Positions 6,388 to 13,309 of a stretch of DNA of 32,090 bases are shown piece by piece (the first letter of the stretch is position 1; every line of letters begins with the position of its first letter). The position numbers were made by a program, and so were the translations under genes. Origin of the DNA: Saprospiraceae bacterium. GTDB lineage: Bacteria > Bacteroidota > Bacteroidia > Chitinophagales > Saprospiraceae. Under the pieces are notes generated by a model. The model did no database searches and was not told where the DNA came from. It was given only the letters and a program-made list of their open reading frames with translations. The DNA lies in assembly GCA_016787415.1 (NCBI GenBank), contig JAEUUT010000217.1, positions 1-32,090 of the forward strand, given 5' to 3'.

Positions 6388-7170
6388 CTACACCCCTTTC
6401 TTGCTTCCCCAAATCTGCACGTGCAAACGATCCGAGTAACGAAAGCCGAACTGCTTGCAAATTTCCACCAGCCACTGTCTTTTTTCCTGCAATATGTTTC
6501 GTTCGGTTGCTTCGGGCATCAGCCAGGTTTTTTCCGGGTCGATGTGATACATTTCCATCAATTGAAGCACCTCGGCCAGGTCATTTTCAGCGGCAAGTAC
6601 AAATTTGAAATTGGCTTTCGGGCTTCGGGCAAAAAAACGCAGTGCGGCCGGTCGTTCGCGTAGTTTGCGGCTATTGTTGCTGTTTTCCAGTTTGGGCGAT
6701 ACGTTGTACTGACCAATGACATTATCAAAGTCTATATCGGGCTGTAGGGTGCCATTGGTTTCCACTTCAAAACGGTAACGCAACGATAACGCGCGCAGGG
6801 CGTGCATAAGTTCCGTGAGCGCCGGCTGTTGCAGCATTGGCTCTCCGCCGGTCAGGATGACGTTGTAGCAGGGAAAAGTGGCAACGGTATCGGCAATGTC
6901 GGCCACGCTGCACTCGGATATCCACTCTTTTTTTTGAAACTTTTTATAACCTGGCAAAGCATCGTGTACGTGCGGGAATCGGGTATTGGTCCAGTTCCAG
7001 GTATAATCCGTGTCGCACCAGATACAGTGCAGGTTGCACAGGGAGGTACGGACAAATATGGAGGGCACGCCAAGGCTTTTCCCTTCTCCCTGGATGGAAT
7101 GGAAAATTTCGGGTTGGCCGTTCAGCCGGGCCATTTTGAGCAGCCGGGTAGATGTTTGGGTTTCGGACAA
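6388..7170 (-). CDS. queE: 7-carboxy-7-deazaguanine synthase (radical SAM)
   Basis: QueE converts 6-carboxytetrahydropterin to 7-carboxy-7-deazaguanine in queuosine and 7-deazaguanine synthesis. The 260-residue protein starts with IFHSIQGEGKSLGVPSIFVR. It has the 4Fe-4S motif C45-x3-C49-x2-C52 (CNLHCIWCDT) and the SAM-binding LTGGEPML. A segment of about 25 residues between the cysteine motif and the core makes it a little longer than the shortest QueEs. An alternative start at Met13 is possible. It lies 7 bases after the histidine kinase gene and is probably the last gene of that operon. No other queuosine genes are nearby. Confidence 0.92.
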   Translation of the reverse strand: MSETQTSTRLLKMARLNGQPEIFHSIQGEGKSLGVPSIFVRTSLCNLHCIWCDTDYTWNWTNTRFPHVHDALPGYKKFQKKEWISECSVADIADTVATFPCYNVILTGGEPMLQQPALTELMHALRALSLRYRFEVETNGTLQPDIDFDNVIGQYNVSPKLENSNNSRKLRERPAALRFFARSPKANFKFVLAAENDLAEVLQLMEMYHIDPEKTWLMPEATERNILQEKRQWLVEICKQFGFRYSDRLHVQIWGSKKGV

Positions 7171-7177
7171 GAGTGAA

Positions 7178-8188
7178 TTAAATTTCTATGGTAAAAACAG
7201 TGCCCTGTGGCTTGTTATCGGCAACGGAAATAGTACCGCCGTGTGCTTTTACAATTTGCTGAACAATATACAACCCCAGACCAGTTCCCGTTGTCTGGCG
7301 TGTTTCTTCGCTGCCGAGGCGATAAAATTTTTCAAAAACGGCCTGTTTTTCCGAATCCGGGATGCCATGCCCCTGATCGGCGACCCGAATACGCACTTTT
7401 TCTGGCCCTTGCTCAACGCTGCATTCCACAGGAGCGCCTGCCGGAGAGTATTTCAAGGCGTTTTCCAGCAGGTTTTGCAGTACCGAATTCAGTCCGGGTT
7501 TGTCGGCCTGTACCGCTGGAAAATGATCGGGAACGTGTATGCTGATATCGGCTTTGGGGAAGCGAACCAGCAATCGCCCTGCAATGTCGTGCAGCATGGC
7601 TTCCAGGCTAACTGGCTCGGGCATGGGGCGCCAATTGTCTTCCAGCCGGGCTGCAAGCAGCAGGTCTTCGACGAGGTTTTGGAGGCGACTGACGTCTTTC
7701 AGGCCATTTGACAGCAGTTGTTCGCGGTTTTCAGGAGGCAGGTTGGGGCGGCGCAGCGTTTCGAGTTCGAGGCGCAGGGCTGCTATGGGCGATTTCAGTT
7801 CGTGGGTGATGCTCAGCAGGAAATTGCGGCGCTGGCGGGCGAGTTTTACTTCCCGGTTGGCGCTGCGGTGTACGATCCACAAACCGAAAACGAGGCAGGC
7901 CATAAAAAACAGTCCTTCCGACACGATCATACGGCGGCTTTTGTGCCAGTTCTTTTCTGCCCGCTTGTATTCGGCGGTTTCATACATACGCGTCAGGTTG
8001 ATACCGCTTTTCCCTGCACCGGAAAAACGGGCTTCAAGGGCCATTTTTTCTACTTCAAACAGTCGATCATTTTTCGACCACAAGTGCCACGACCACCAGC
8101 CAAATGCCAGTACCATGTAGCCGATTACCAGACTGGATGCCAGTTTGACGGGTATTTTTTCGAGCAACATAATAAATCTGTGTCCCAT
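7178..8188 (-). CDS. Sensor histidine kinase (orphan)
   Basis: This encodes about 336 residues from the ATG at 8188; starts at 8212 or 8170 are also possible. Two membrane segments (about 14-34 and 93-112) flank a short periplasmic loop of about 60 residues. Then come the H-box FLLSITHELKSPIAALRL with the phospho-accepting His, the N-box QNLLENALKYSP, the G1 box DQGHGIP, the F-box VFEKFYRLG and the G2 box GTGLGLYIV. It is a complete HisKA-HATPase_c kinase acting at the inner membrane. No response regulator is adjacent; its neighbours are an M50-like protease and queE, in a tight operon. Confidence 0.92.
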   Translation of the reverse strand: MGHRFIMLLEKIPVKLASSLVIGYMVLAFGWWSWHLWSKNDRLFEVEKMALEARFSGAGKSGINLTRMYETAEYKRAEKNWHKSRRMIVSEGLFFMACLVFGLWIVHRSANREVKLARQRRNFLLSITHELKSPIAALRLELETLRRPNLPPENREQLLSNGLKDVSRLQNLVEDLLLAARLEDNWRPMPEPVSLEAMLHDIAGRLLVRFPKADISIHVPDHFPAVQADKPGLNSVLQNLLENALKYSPAGAPVECSVEQGPEKVRIRVADQGHGIPDSEKQAVFEKFYRLGSEETRQTTGTGLGLYIVQQIVKAHGGTISVADNKPQGTVFTIEI

Positions 8189-8189
8189 G

Positions 8190-8849
8190 CTATGGAAACA
8201 ATCTTCTTCCAAAAAGTTCTTTCAAATTCCATACAAACAGTCCGAAGGCCAGTGCCAGCCACAGGTACATCCACACACGGTACGGGAAAATACCCACGAC
8301 CTGTTCGTACATAGCCAGGTCGCTTTTGGGGCCCACATCAAAATCCTGTATAATGTACAGTACAGTAGCAAGCCCGAGGAACATAAGCGCATCCTGATCC
8401 CAGGTGGTTCGGCGGGCTACAAAAAACAGGGTGGCTGCAAATCCGAACAGCAGGCCCGTGCTCGTAAACGACTCGAACCAGATGATACCTGCCAGCGCCA
8501 TAATAAAAGCGAGTACCAGCAGGGCGGCCTGCGCCTGGGTGCGGTGTTTTACGCCAATGCGGAACAAGAGATTGCCCAGCAGGGCGCTGCCCAGGTAGCC
8601 ACCGATCAGAATGACGCCTGCGCTGCCGCCGCGCGTAATCGTGTAGCCGCTCCCATCAGGGTTTATCTGAAGCCCATCGACCGACCCGCCAGTCAGGATA
8701 GCGCCAGTCGCATGACCCAGTTCGTGCAAAAAGGCCACCAGCATGGTAACTGGATACAACACGAGGCTTCCAAAAGAGCCGCCAAAAAATTTGAGTATTA
8801 CATACACCAACACCATGGCCAGCAGCCGTGCAAGCAGGTTTTTATTCAT
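8190..8849 (-). CDS. M50B-like integral membrane metalloprotease
   Basis: This encodes a 219-residue multi-pass protein with about six membrane segments. LVAFLHELGHATGA carries the zinc-binding HExxH (H42, E43, H46) inside a membrane helix, as in peptidase family M50. A GGSAGVILIGGYLGSALLGN segment matches the M50B-like group, and DFD near residue 170 may supply the third ligand. Such proteins cut substrates within the membrane, or belong to a related group of unproven activity. The histidine kinase begins two bases after its stop, so the two are probably co-expressed; a signalling link is inference. Confidence 0.85.
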   Translation of the reverse strand: MNKNLLARLLAMVLVYVILKFFGGSFGSLVLYPVTMLVAFLHELGHATGAILTGGSVDGLQINPDGSGYTITRGGSAGVILIGGYLGSALLGNLLFRIGVKHRTQAQAALLVLAFIMALAGIIWFESFTSTGLLFGFAATLFFVARRTTWDQDALMFLGLATVLYIIQDFDVGPKSDLAMYEQVVGIFPYRVWMYLWLALAFGLFVWNLKELFGRRLFP

Positions 8850-8969
8850 AGAGCAAAGTAAATTTGGACGTACAAATGAACGGTTTTTCCATGAACCGGA
8901 AAGATTTCCATTGGAGTATGCTGTCTTTTCGGGTTAAATTTCAAATTTTTGTCCCCGCAAACCCGGCAT

Positions 8970-9545
8970 ATGTCAACCAGCACAAAACAGATCCGCGAAC
9001 TGATCGGCGAGAATGAAATCGAACAGGCCATCCGCCTGTTGCTCGACTATTTGAACAATAGCCAGGAATACGATCTGACGGATTCTGCTGTGTTGCAAAA
9101 AAGCCGCTGGGCCGAATACAAACGCCGGAATGTGAGTGGTCTCGCCGAAAACCGCGAAATTGATGAGATCCGGGACTCGCTGTTGCGCATCGTCCGGGAA
9201 ATCGACAACCGGGCTGCCGCTGGCAATAACTACGAGCCACCCCGCAAGCCGGAATTCAACCCGCCGCCACCACCACCACCTGTGAAAGCCTATGTGGCAC
9301 AGTGTATTTTTAGCGGCGACCCGAATGCCTACTATGTGACACCAGGCAATCAGATTGTGGTGGTCAACCCGATGAATAATTTCCCTGTCGTCGTAGCCAC
9401 CCGGGTGGCCTCCATGAATCCGGCCTTTGCCTGGGTGTATCAGTTTCCCAACGGTTTTTATTACAGCATCGATCACAACGGCGCTATCTGGGGCGTCAAC
9501 GCATTTGGTATGCCCATGCAAATGGGATACGTGCAATATCTCTGA
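8970..9545 (+). CDS. Effector-associated domain (EAD11-like) protein with unknown C-terminal module
   Basis: This encodes 191 residues from ATG 8970; a TTG at 8949 is less likely. Residues 1-80 (KQIRELIGENEIEQAIRLLL, then SAVLQKSRWAEYKRRNVSGL, ending LLRIVREID) match the helical effector-associated domain type 11, an adaptor of NTP-dependent bacterial conflict systems that joins an effector to a sensor or ATPase by pairing with a like domain. A seven-proline linker (about residues 101-107) leads to an 85-residue module rich in Tyr, Phe, Asn and Gly (AQCIFSGDPNAYYVTPGNQI and on) that I do not recognise. There is no signal peptide. No partner lies next to it; the NACHT gene is 14 kb away. Confidence 0.8.
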   Translation: MSTSTKQIRELIGENEIEQAIRLLLDYLNNSQEYDLTDSAVLQKSRWAEYKRRNVSGLAENREIDEIRDSLLRIVREIDNRAAAGNNYEPPRKPEFNPPPPPPPVKAYVAQCIFSGDPNAYYVTPGNQIVVVNPMNNFPVVVATRVASMNPAFAWVYQFPNGFYYSIDHNGAIWGVNAFGMPMQMGYVQYL

Positions 9546-9666
9546 AAGCCTTTTACCACTCCCTTTTGTCGGCTGGCGAACGTTTTCTTGTCATTTCCTT
9601 CTGATTTCAGATGGCTGAAAGCCGAAAAGGCGTTTGGGGACGTATATGGGGGATAGGGAGTTGAAT

Positions 9667-9837
9667 CAGGATTTTGGAGATTAAAAGGATTAGAAGGATT
9701 CCAAACGGGATGTCCAAATTTTCTAAATTAATTTTATTGGATATATGTATTGCTATTCATATATCATTCAATCCTGTTTTTAAATTTTGGACATCCCGTT
9801 TGGAATCCTTCTAATCCTTTTAATCTCCAAAATCCTG
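9667..9837. repeat. 56-bp inverted repeat, GGATTAGAAGGATTCC family
   Basis: Bases 9667-9722 and 9782-9837 are reverse complements over 56 positions with about one mismatch. The arms contain ATCAGGATTTTGG, TTAAAAGGATTAGAAGG and a private inner part around GGGATGTCC. Related copies are at 15717 and 17852. It fills most of the gap between two co-directional genes (8970-9545 and msrB), so it is not simply a terminator between convergent genes. Confidence 0.92.
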
Positions 9838-9875
9838 GTTCACCCTCCCCCCTTTTTCATCAAATATTCCACTCA

Positions 9876-10421
9876 ATGAAACTCATCAGTATTTTTTTCC
9901 TTTTTCTCTCCTGCAATGCTCCAGCGTTGCCAGTTGACTCACATTCTTCTGCTGCCGTTCAGCCTGCAATGTCTGCGCCTGCCGTATCCGACAGCATGGT
10001 GCCGCCCGAATACGATGCTGCCGGCCATCTGGTAAAAGTGAGCAAAACAAAAGCCGAATGGAAAAAACAACTCTCGCCGCAAGCCTTTTCCGTGCTGCGC
10101 GAAGAAGGCACTGAACGTGCCTACACCGGCAACCTGTGGGACAACCATGCCCACGGCATGTATGTATGTGCCGGTTGTGGACTACCGCTATTTTCTTCCG
10201 ACACCAAATTCGACAGCGGAACAGGCTGGCCCTCTTTCTATCAACCGCTTAATGAAACCTGTATCGCCGAAAAGGAGGATAACACCTATGGAATGACCCG
10301 GGTAGAAGTGGAATGTGCCCGCTGCGGAGGGCATCAGGGCCATGTATTCAACGACGGCCCCAAGCCAACGGGATTGCGGTATTGTATTAATTCGGTGTCG
10401 CTGAAGTTCGTACCGAACTAG
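9876..10421 (+). CDS. msrB: Peptide-methionine (R)-S-oxide reductase, lipoprotein form
   Basis: MsrB reduces methionine-R-sulfoxide in oxidised proteins. The 181-residue product begins with a short hydrophobic signal ending LFLSC (Cys13), so it is probably an exported lipoprotein that repairs envelope proteins. A 40-residue Ala/Ser/Pro linker precedes the catalytic domain. Structural zinc is held by C98/C101 (VCAGCG) and C147/C150 (CARCGGHQGHVF). The catalytic Cys is C170 in RYCINSVSLKF. A start at 9750 would run through the inverted repeat and is rejected. MsrB without a fused MsrA is normal. The reductant that recycles it is not encoded here. Confidence 0.95.
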   Translation: MKLISIFFLFLSCNAPALPVDSHSSAAVQPAMSAPAVSDSMVPPEYDAAGHLVKVSKTKAEWKKQLSPQAFSVLREEGTERAYTGNLWDNHAHGMYVCAGCGLPLFSSDTKFDSGTGWPSFYQPLNETCIAEKEDNTYGMTRVEVECARCGGHQGHVFNDGPKPTGLRYCINSVSLKFVPN

Positions 10422-10702
10422 TTATCCGTTATCCGTTATCCGTTATTAGTTATCCGTTATTAGTTATCAGGGGTGGTAAGGAGACCATCCGTACTTGTTA
10501 TCCGTTATCCGTTATCCGTTATTAGTTATCAGGGGTGGTAAAGAGACCATCCGTACAAATGTTTGGCATTCCTAATCAAGTAGCCAAAAAATCGTACGGA
10601 TGGTCTCTTTACCACCCCTGATAACTAATAACCGATAACCAATAACAAGTACGGATGGTCTCTTTACCACCCCTGATAACTAATAACGGATAACGGATAA
10701 CT
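10421..10702. repeat. Compound inverted repeat: TTATCCGT words plus a duplicated core
   Basis: The left half has two successive units, each made of repeated TTATCCGT/TTAGTTAT words followed by AGGGGTGGTAA.GAGACC and ATCCGTAC (to 10555). The right half (10594-10702) has two units in reverse complement, separated from the left by 38 unique bases. Each core appears twice on each side. The element spans the whole gap between convergent msrB and the epimerase gene, starting at the last base of the msrB stop codon. A piece of the word section recurs at 15864-15896. Confidence 0.9.
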
Positions 10703-10704
10703 AA

Positions 10705-11103
10705 CTAGATTCCCTGGCATAACTCCACCAACACCCCATTACTCGACTTGGGGTGTAGAAACGCCACCAGTTTATTGTCGGCGCCGCGTTTAGGTTCGCG
10801 GTTGAGCGGGATAAAGCCTTCCGATTCGAGGCGGGCTATTTCGGCGTGTATGTCGGCTACTTCGAAAGCGATGTGGTGGATACCTTCGCCGCGTTTTTCA
10901 ATAAACTTGGCGATTGGGCTTTCCGGGTCAGTAGCCACCAGCAATTCGATTTTGCTTTCTCCTATACGAAAAAAAGAGGTCGTAACGTGTTCGCTTGCCA
11001 CCGATTCAGTTTTGTAGTGTTCGGAGCCCAGCAGTTTGTGGAACAACTCGTTCCCGGCTTCCAGATCGCGTACGGCAATGCCGATATGTTCGATGCGTAG
11101 CAT
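10705..11103 (-). CDS. mce: Methylmalonyl-CoA epimerase
   Basis: This encodes 132 residues, the usual length, of the vicinal-oxygen-chelate (glyoxalase-like) fold. It interconverts (2R)- and (2S)-methylmalonyl-CoA between methylmalonyl-CoA mutase and propionyl-CoA metabolism. MLRIEHIGIAVRDLE gives the first metal His; GIHHIAFEV and LVELCQ give other metal ligands and the conserved end. The mutase genes are not in the window. The gene starts five bases after the HU/SPOR gene stops, so the two are probably co-transcribed although their functions differ. Confidence 0.92.
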   Translation of the reverse strand: MLRIEHIGIAVRDLEAGNELFHKLLGSEHYKTESVASEHVTTSFFRIGESKIELLVATDPESPIAKFIEKRGEGIHHIAFEVADIHAEIARLESEGFIPLNREPKRGADNKLVAFLHPKSSNGVLVELCQGI

Positions 11104-11108
11104 GGCAA

Positions 11109-12134
11109 TTATTTCTTTTTGATCCAGATTTGCTCTTCTCCGGTGAGTTTGGTGAGGATGTTGATGGTTTCTTGAATTTCACTCACTTTGTTGTATTTGA
11201 ACCTGACGCCTACTTGAAATCCATTTTTTTCAAGGTAATACACCTCGTGACCGTCGTTGCGGAGCAGTTGGACAAGCCGGTCGGCATTTTGTTTTTCGCG
11301 CAAAGTGGCAATCACCAGAATACATTCGCGGCCTTCCGCATTTTTGGCTACCTGTTCGCGGGCAGCGGCCATTTTTTCCTCTGCCGATTCTGTAGCGCTC
11401 TGTTCTGGCACTTTTGTTTCGGCTGCTTCTTGTTTGGGGCGCACTGGCTCTGTTGCCGGTTTTTTTGTTGCTGGTGTATCGCTTTGTTCGGTTTGTTCAC
11501 GTTCGGCGATTAGAGACTGCTTTTTCCGTTGTTGCCAGTACCAGATACCGATAGACAGGGAGGCAAACAGGAAAATAATACCCAAAGCGAGGCCAAGGCG
11601 CGAACGGCGTGGCCGACCAACGGACTCCATGGTTTCTGCTGGCGGAATATAGGGCGTGGCCGGCGTAGCGGCCGCGCCTTCGGCTTCGGGTTTCTCGGCC
11701 ACTTCCCTCGACCGGGCAATAGGCGAAAACTGCAAAGGCGGCAACCCGTATGAGCCTGCATTAAAGTTGGTAGAATCGGGCAGAAACTGTATTTTCTGGA
11801 CGTAATTGCGGTACAAACGGCCCACGCCAGGCAGGGTTACGATTTCACGCTGGTTGAGCAGGGTTTGAATTTTTTCTACAAATTCAGCGATGGTTTTTCG
11901 GGCATCATCCAGCGAAATACTATGGGTCTGGGCTACATCACCCACCAGAATACCGTCGTCCACGGTAAGGTTTTCGCTGAAGGTCAGCGTTTTGGCGGGC
12001 GGCGCAACGGAGCCCCCCGCGTAATCGGTCGTAGCCGGCGTTCTGGTAGCCGTGAATCCGCCAAAACCGGGGATAATCAAGGCATCGTGCAGAAAAAGTA
12101 ATTTTTCAATGTGCGCCGGTATATCAATTTGCAT
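11109..12134 (-). CDS. HU-CCDC81 / SPOR-domain membrane protein
   Basis: This encodes 341 residues. The N-terminal 150 residues contain two modules of the bacterial HU-CCDC81 type: IEKLLFLHDALIIPGFGGF at the start, then DDARKTIAEFVEKIQTLL and EIVTLPGVGRLYRN. Next come a Pro/Ala linker, one membrane segment (about 187-204) and a charged linker (to about 270). A C-terminal SPOR domain (CILVIATLREKQNADRLVQLL, then FQVGVRFKY) would bind denuded peptidoglycan at division sites. The layout puts the HU part in the cytoplasm and SPOR in the periplasm, linking the wall to an unknown inner partner. This architecture is typical of Bacteroidota. Confidence 0.9.
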   Translation of the reverse strand: MQIDIPAHIEKLLFLHDALIIPGFGGFTATRTPATTDYAGGSVAPPAKTLTFSENLTVDDGILVGDVAQTHSISLDDARKTIAEFVEKIQTLLNQREIVTLPGVGRLYRNYVQKIQFLPDSTNFNAGSYGLPPLQFSPIARSREVAEKPEAEGAAATPATPYIPPAETMESVGRPRRSRLGLALGIIFLFASLSIGIWYWQQRKKQSLIAEREQTEQSDTPATKKPATEPVRPKQEAAETKVPEQSATESAEEKMAAAREQVAKNAEGRECILVIATLREKQNADRLVQLLRNDGHEVYYLEKNGFQVGVRFKYNKVSEIQETINILTKLTGEEQIWIKKK

Positions 12135-12449
12135 AAAGAATGGGATGGAACGATCTTAAACGAGGTGACTTTAGGCAACTGTAAACGGGATTATCAGTTA
12201 ATGGGAATCATGGGATAATGCCTGAAAATGCCGGGAAATGCCTCCAAAGGACTACAATTCCGCTATGCCAGACGTACACATGAATTGTCAGAGCAATTTG
12301 CTTGCCAAAACATCCGCAAAAATAGGATATTTACCGTATCAAAGCCGATTTGCTGTAATGTTGAGGCCGAAAAAAAATCCATCGCCGGATTTGGTGTAAA
12401 AACAACAATAAGCCCGTATTTTTGACCTCCACTACAAACTTGTGAAAAT
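12135..12449. other. Gap between divergent genes, with promoter only
   Basis: In 315 bases I see a promoter for the Nudix-like regulator (12390-12424) but no convincing gene. The open frame at 12228-12425 is short, cysteine-rich and random-looking. Bases about 12210-12242 repeat the motif AATGCC (GATAATGCC, AAAATGCC, GAAATGCC), possibly by chance. Operators for the downstream regulator would be expected here, but I cannot point to a clear palindrome. Confidence 0.5.
12390..12424 (+). promoter_or_regulatory. Promoter for the NrtR-like regulator
   Basis: TTTG (12390-12393), 23 bases, then TATTTTTG (12417-12424) fits the Bacteroidota consensus with a long spacer. The ATG is 25 bases downstream of the -7 element. 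Confidence 0.5.
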
Positions 12450-13151
12450 ATGAGCGAAGTCGAAAGTTTTTTCAAATCGGCTTTTTCTGTTGATAACGTC
12501 ATTTTTGGTTTTGATGGCGGCGAACTGAAAGTGTTGCTTATTCAGCGCGGCGCAGCGCCTTTCCGCGGCAAATGGGCTCTTCCTGGCGACCTGGTGTATC
12601 CAAATGAAGACCTGGATACGGCTGCCGAGCGCGTGCTGGAACAACTGACCGGACTGCGCGGCGTGTACCTTGAGCAGGTGCGCACCTTCGGCGCCGTGGA
12701 TCGCCACCCGCTCGGACGGGTTATCACCGTAGCCTATTTTTCGCTCATAAAAATCAGCGATTTTACCCTCACACCTGCCTCATTTGCCCAATCGGCGCGC
12801 TGGCACACGATTTCAGAAGTGGGCGAACTGGCCTTCGACCACAATGAAATACTCGACATCTGCCTGCAACGCCTTCAGCGAAAAGTGCGTAATGCGCCGG
12901 TCGGATTTGAATTGTTACCCGAAAAATTTACCCTCACCGAACTTCAGCAATTGTATGAATCGGTGCTGAACCTGCCCAAAAATAAAGGACTGGACAAGCG
13001 CAATTTCCGCAAAAAAATCCTCTCGATGAATGTACTGGTCGAGTGTGCCGAAATGCAGGAAGGGGTAGCGCACCGCCCGGCAAAATTGTACCAGTTTGAC
13101 CGCGAACGATACGATCAGTTTGTGGCAGAAGGATATAGTTTTGATATTTGA
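12450..13151 (+). CDS. NrtR-like transcription regulator with a degenerate Nudix domain
   Basis: This encodes 233 residues. Residues 1-150 form a Nudix fold: FRGKWALPGDLVYPNEDLD, then AAERVLEQLTGL. In the Nudix box the Gly at 47 is Asp, and the three catalytic Glu positions are V62, Q65 and L66, while E53, R61 and G68 remain. It should therefore bind but not hydrolyse its ligand. The C-terminal part (about 155-233) is a winged helix: LTELQQLYESVLN, then LDKRNFRKKIL. This is the layout of NrtR/AraR-type repressors, where a nucleotide-sugar or sugar ligand controls DNA binding. The target genes are not obvious; no NAD or sugar operon adjoins it. Confidence 0.88.
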   Translation: MSEVESFFKSAFSVDNVIFGFDGGELKVLLIQRGAAPFRGKWALPGDLVYPNEDLDTAAERVLEQLTGLRGVYLEQVRTFGAVDRHPLGRVITVAYFSLIKISDFTLTPASFAQSARWHTISEVGELAFDHNEILDICLQRLQRKVRNAPVGFELLPEKFTLTELQQLYESVLNLPKNKGLDKRNFRKKILSMNVLVECAEMQEGVAHRPAKLYQFDRERYDQFVAEGYSFDI

Positions 13152-13155
13152 TTTA

Positions 13156-13286
13156 GTGTTTTGGTTTTTTGGTGTTTTTGTGTTTTGGAGGGCTTCGCTC
13201 TTGGTATTTGAAATGGTCATATCCATACTTCCAAATACCAAGAGCGAAGCCCTCCAAAACACAAAAACACTAAAAAACCAAAACAC
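13156..13286. repeat. 55-bp inverted repeat, TGTTTTGGAGGGCTTCG family
   Basis: Bases 13156-13210 and 13232-13286 are reverse complements with one mismatch in 55; the inner 39 (13172-13210 / 13232-13270) are perfect. The outer part is made of GTGTTTTGG words and the inner part reads GGAGGGCTTCGCTCTTGG. More AAACACAAAAACAC words continue to 13312. It lies between convergent genes. The family recurs at 30158-30325, and as a half-copy at 28090-28180. Confidence 0.92.
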
Positions 13287-13309
13287 AAAAACACAAAGAC
13301 ACCAAAAAA

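Noticed and set aside
10421..10702. CRISPR array
   Set aside because: The units are word repeats arranged as an inverted repeat, without equal-length unique spacers and without cas genes.
12228..12425. 65-residue open frame before the NrtR-like gene
   Set aside because: It has random-looking composition, no recognisable motif, and overlaps the promoter.
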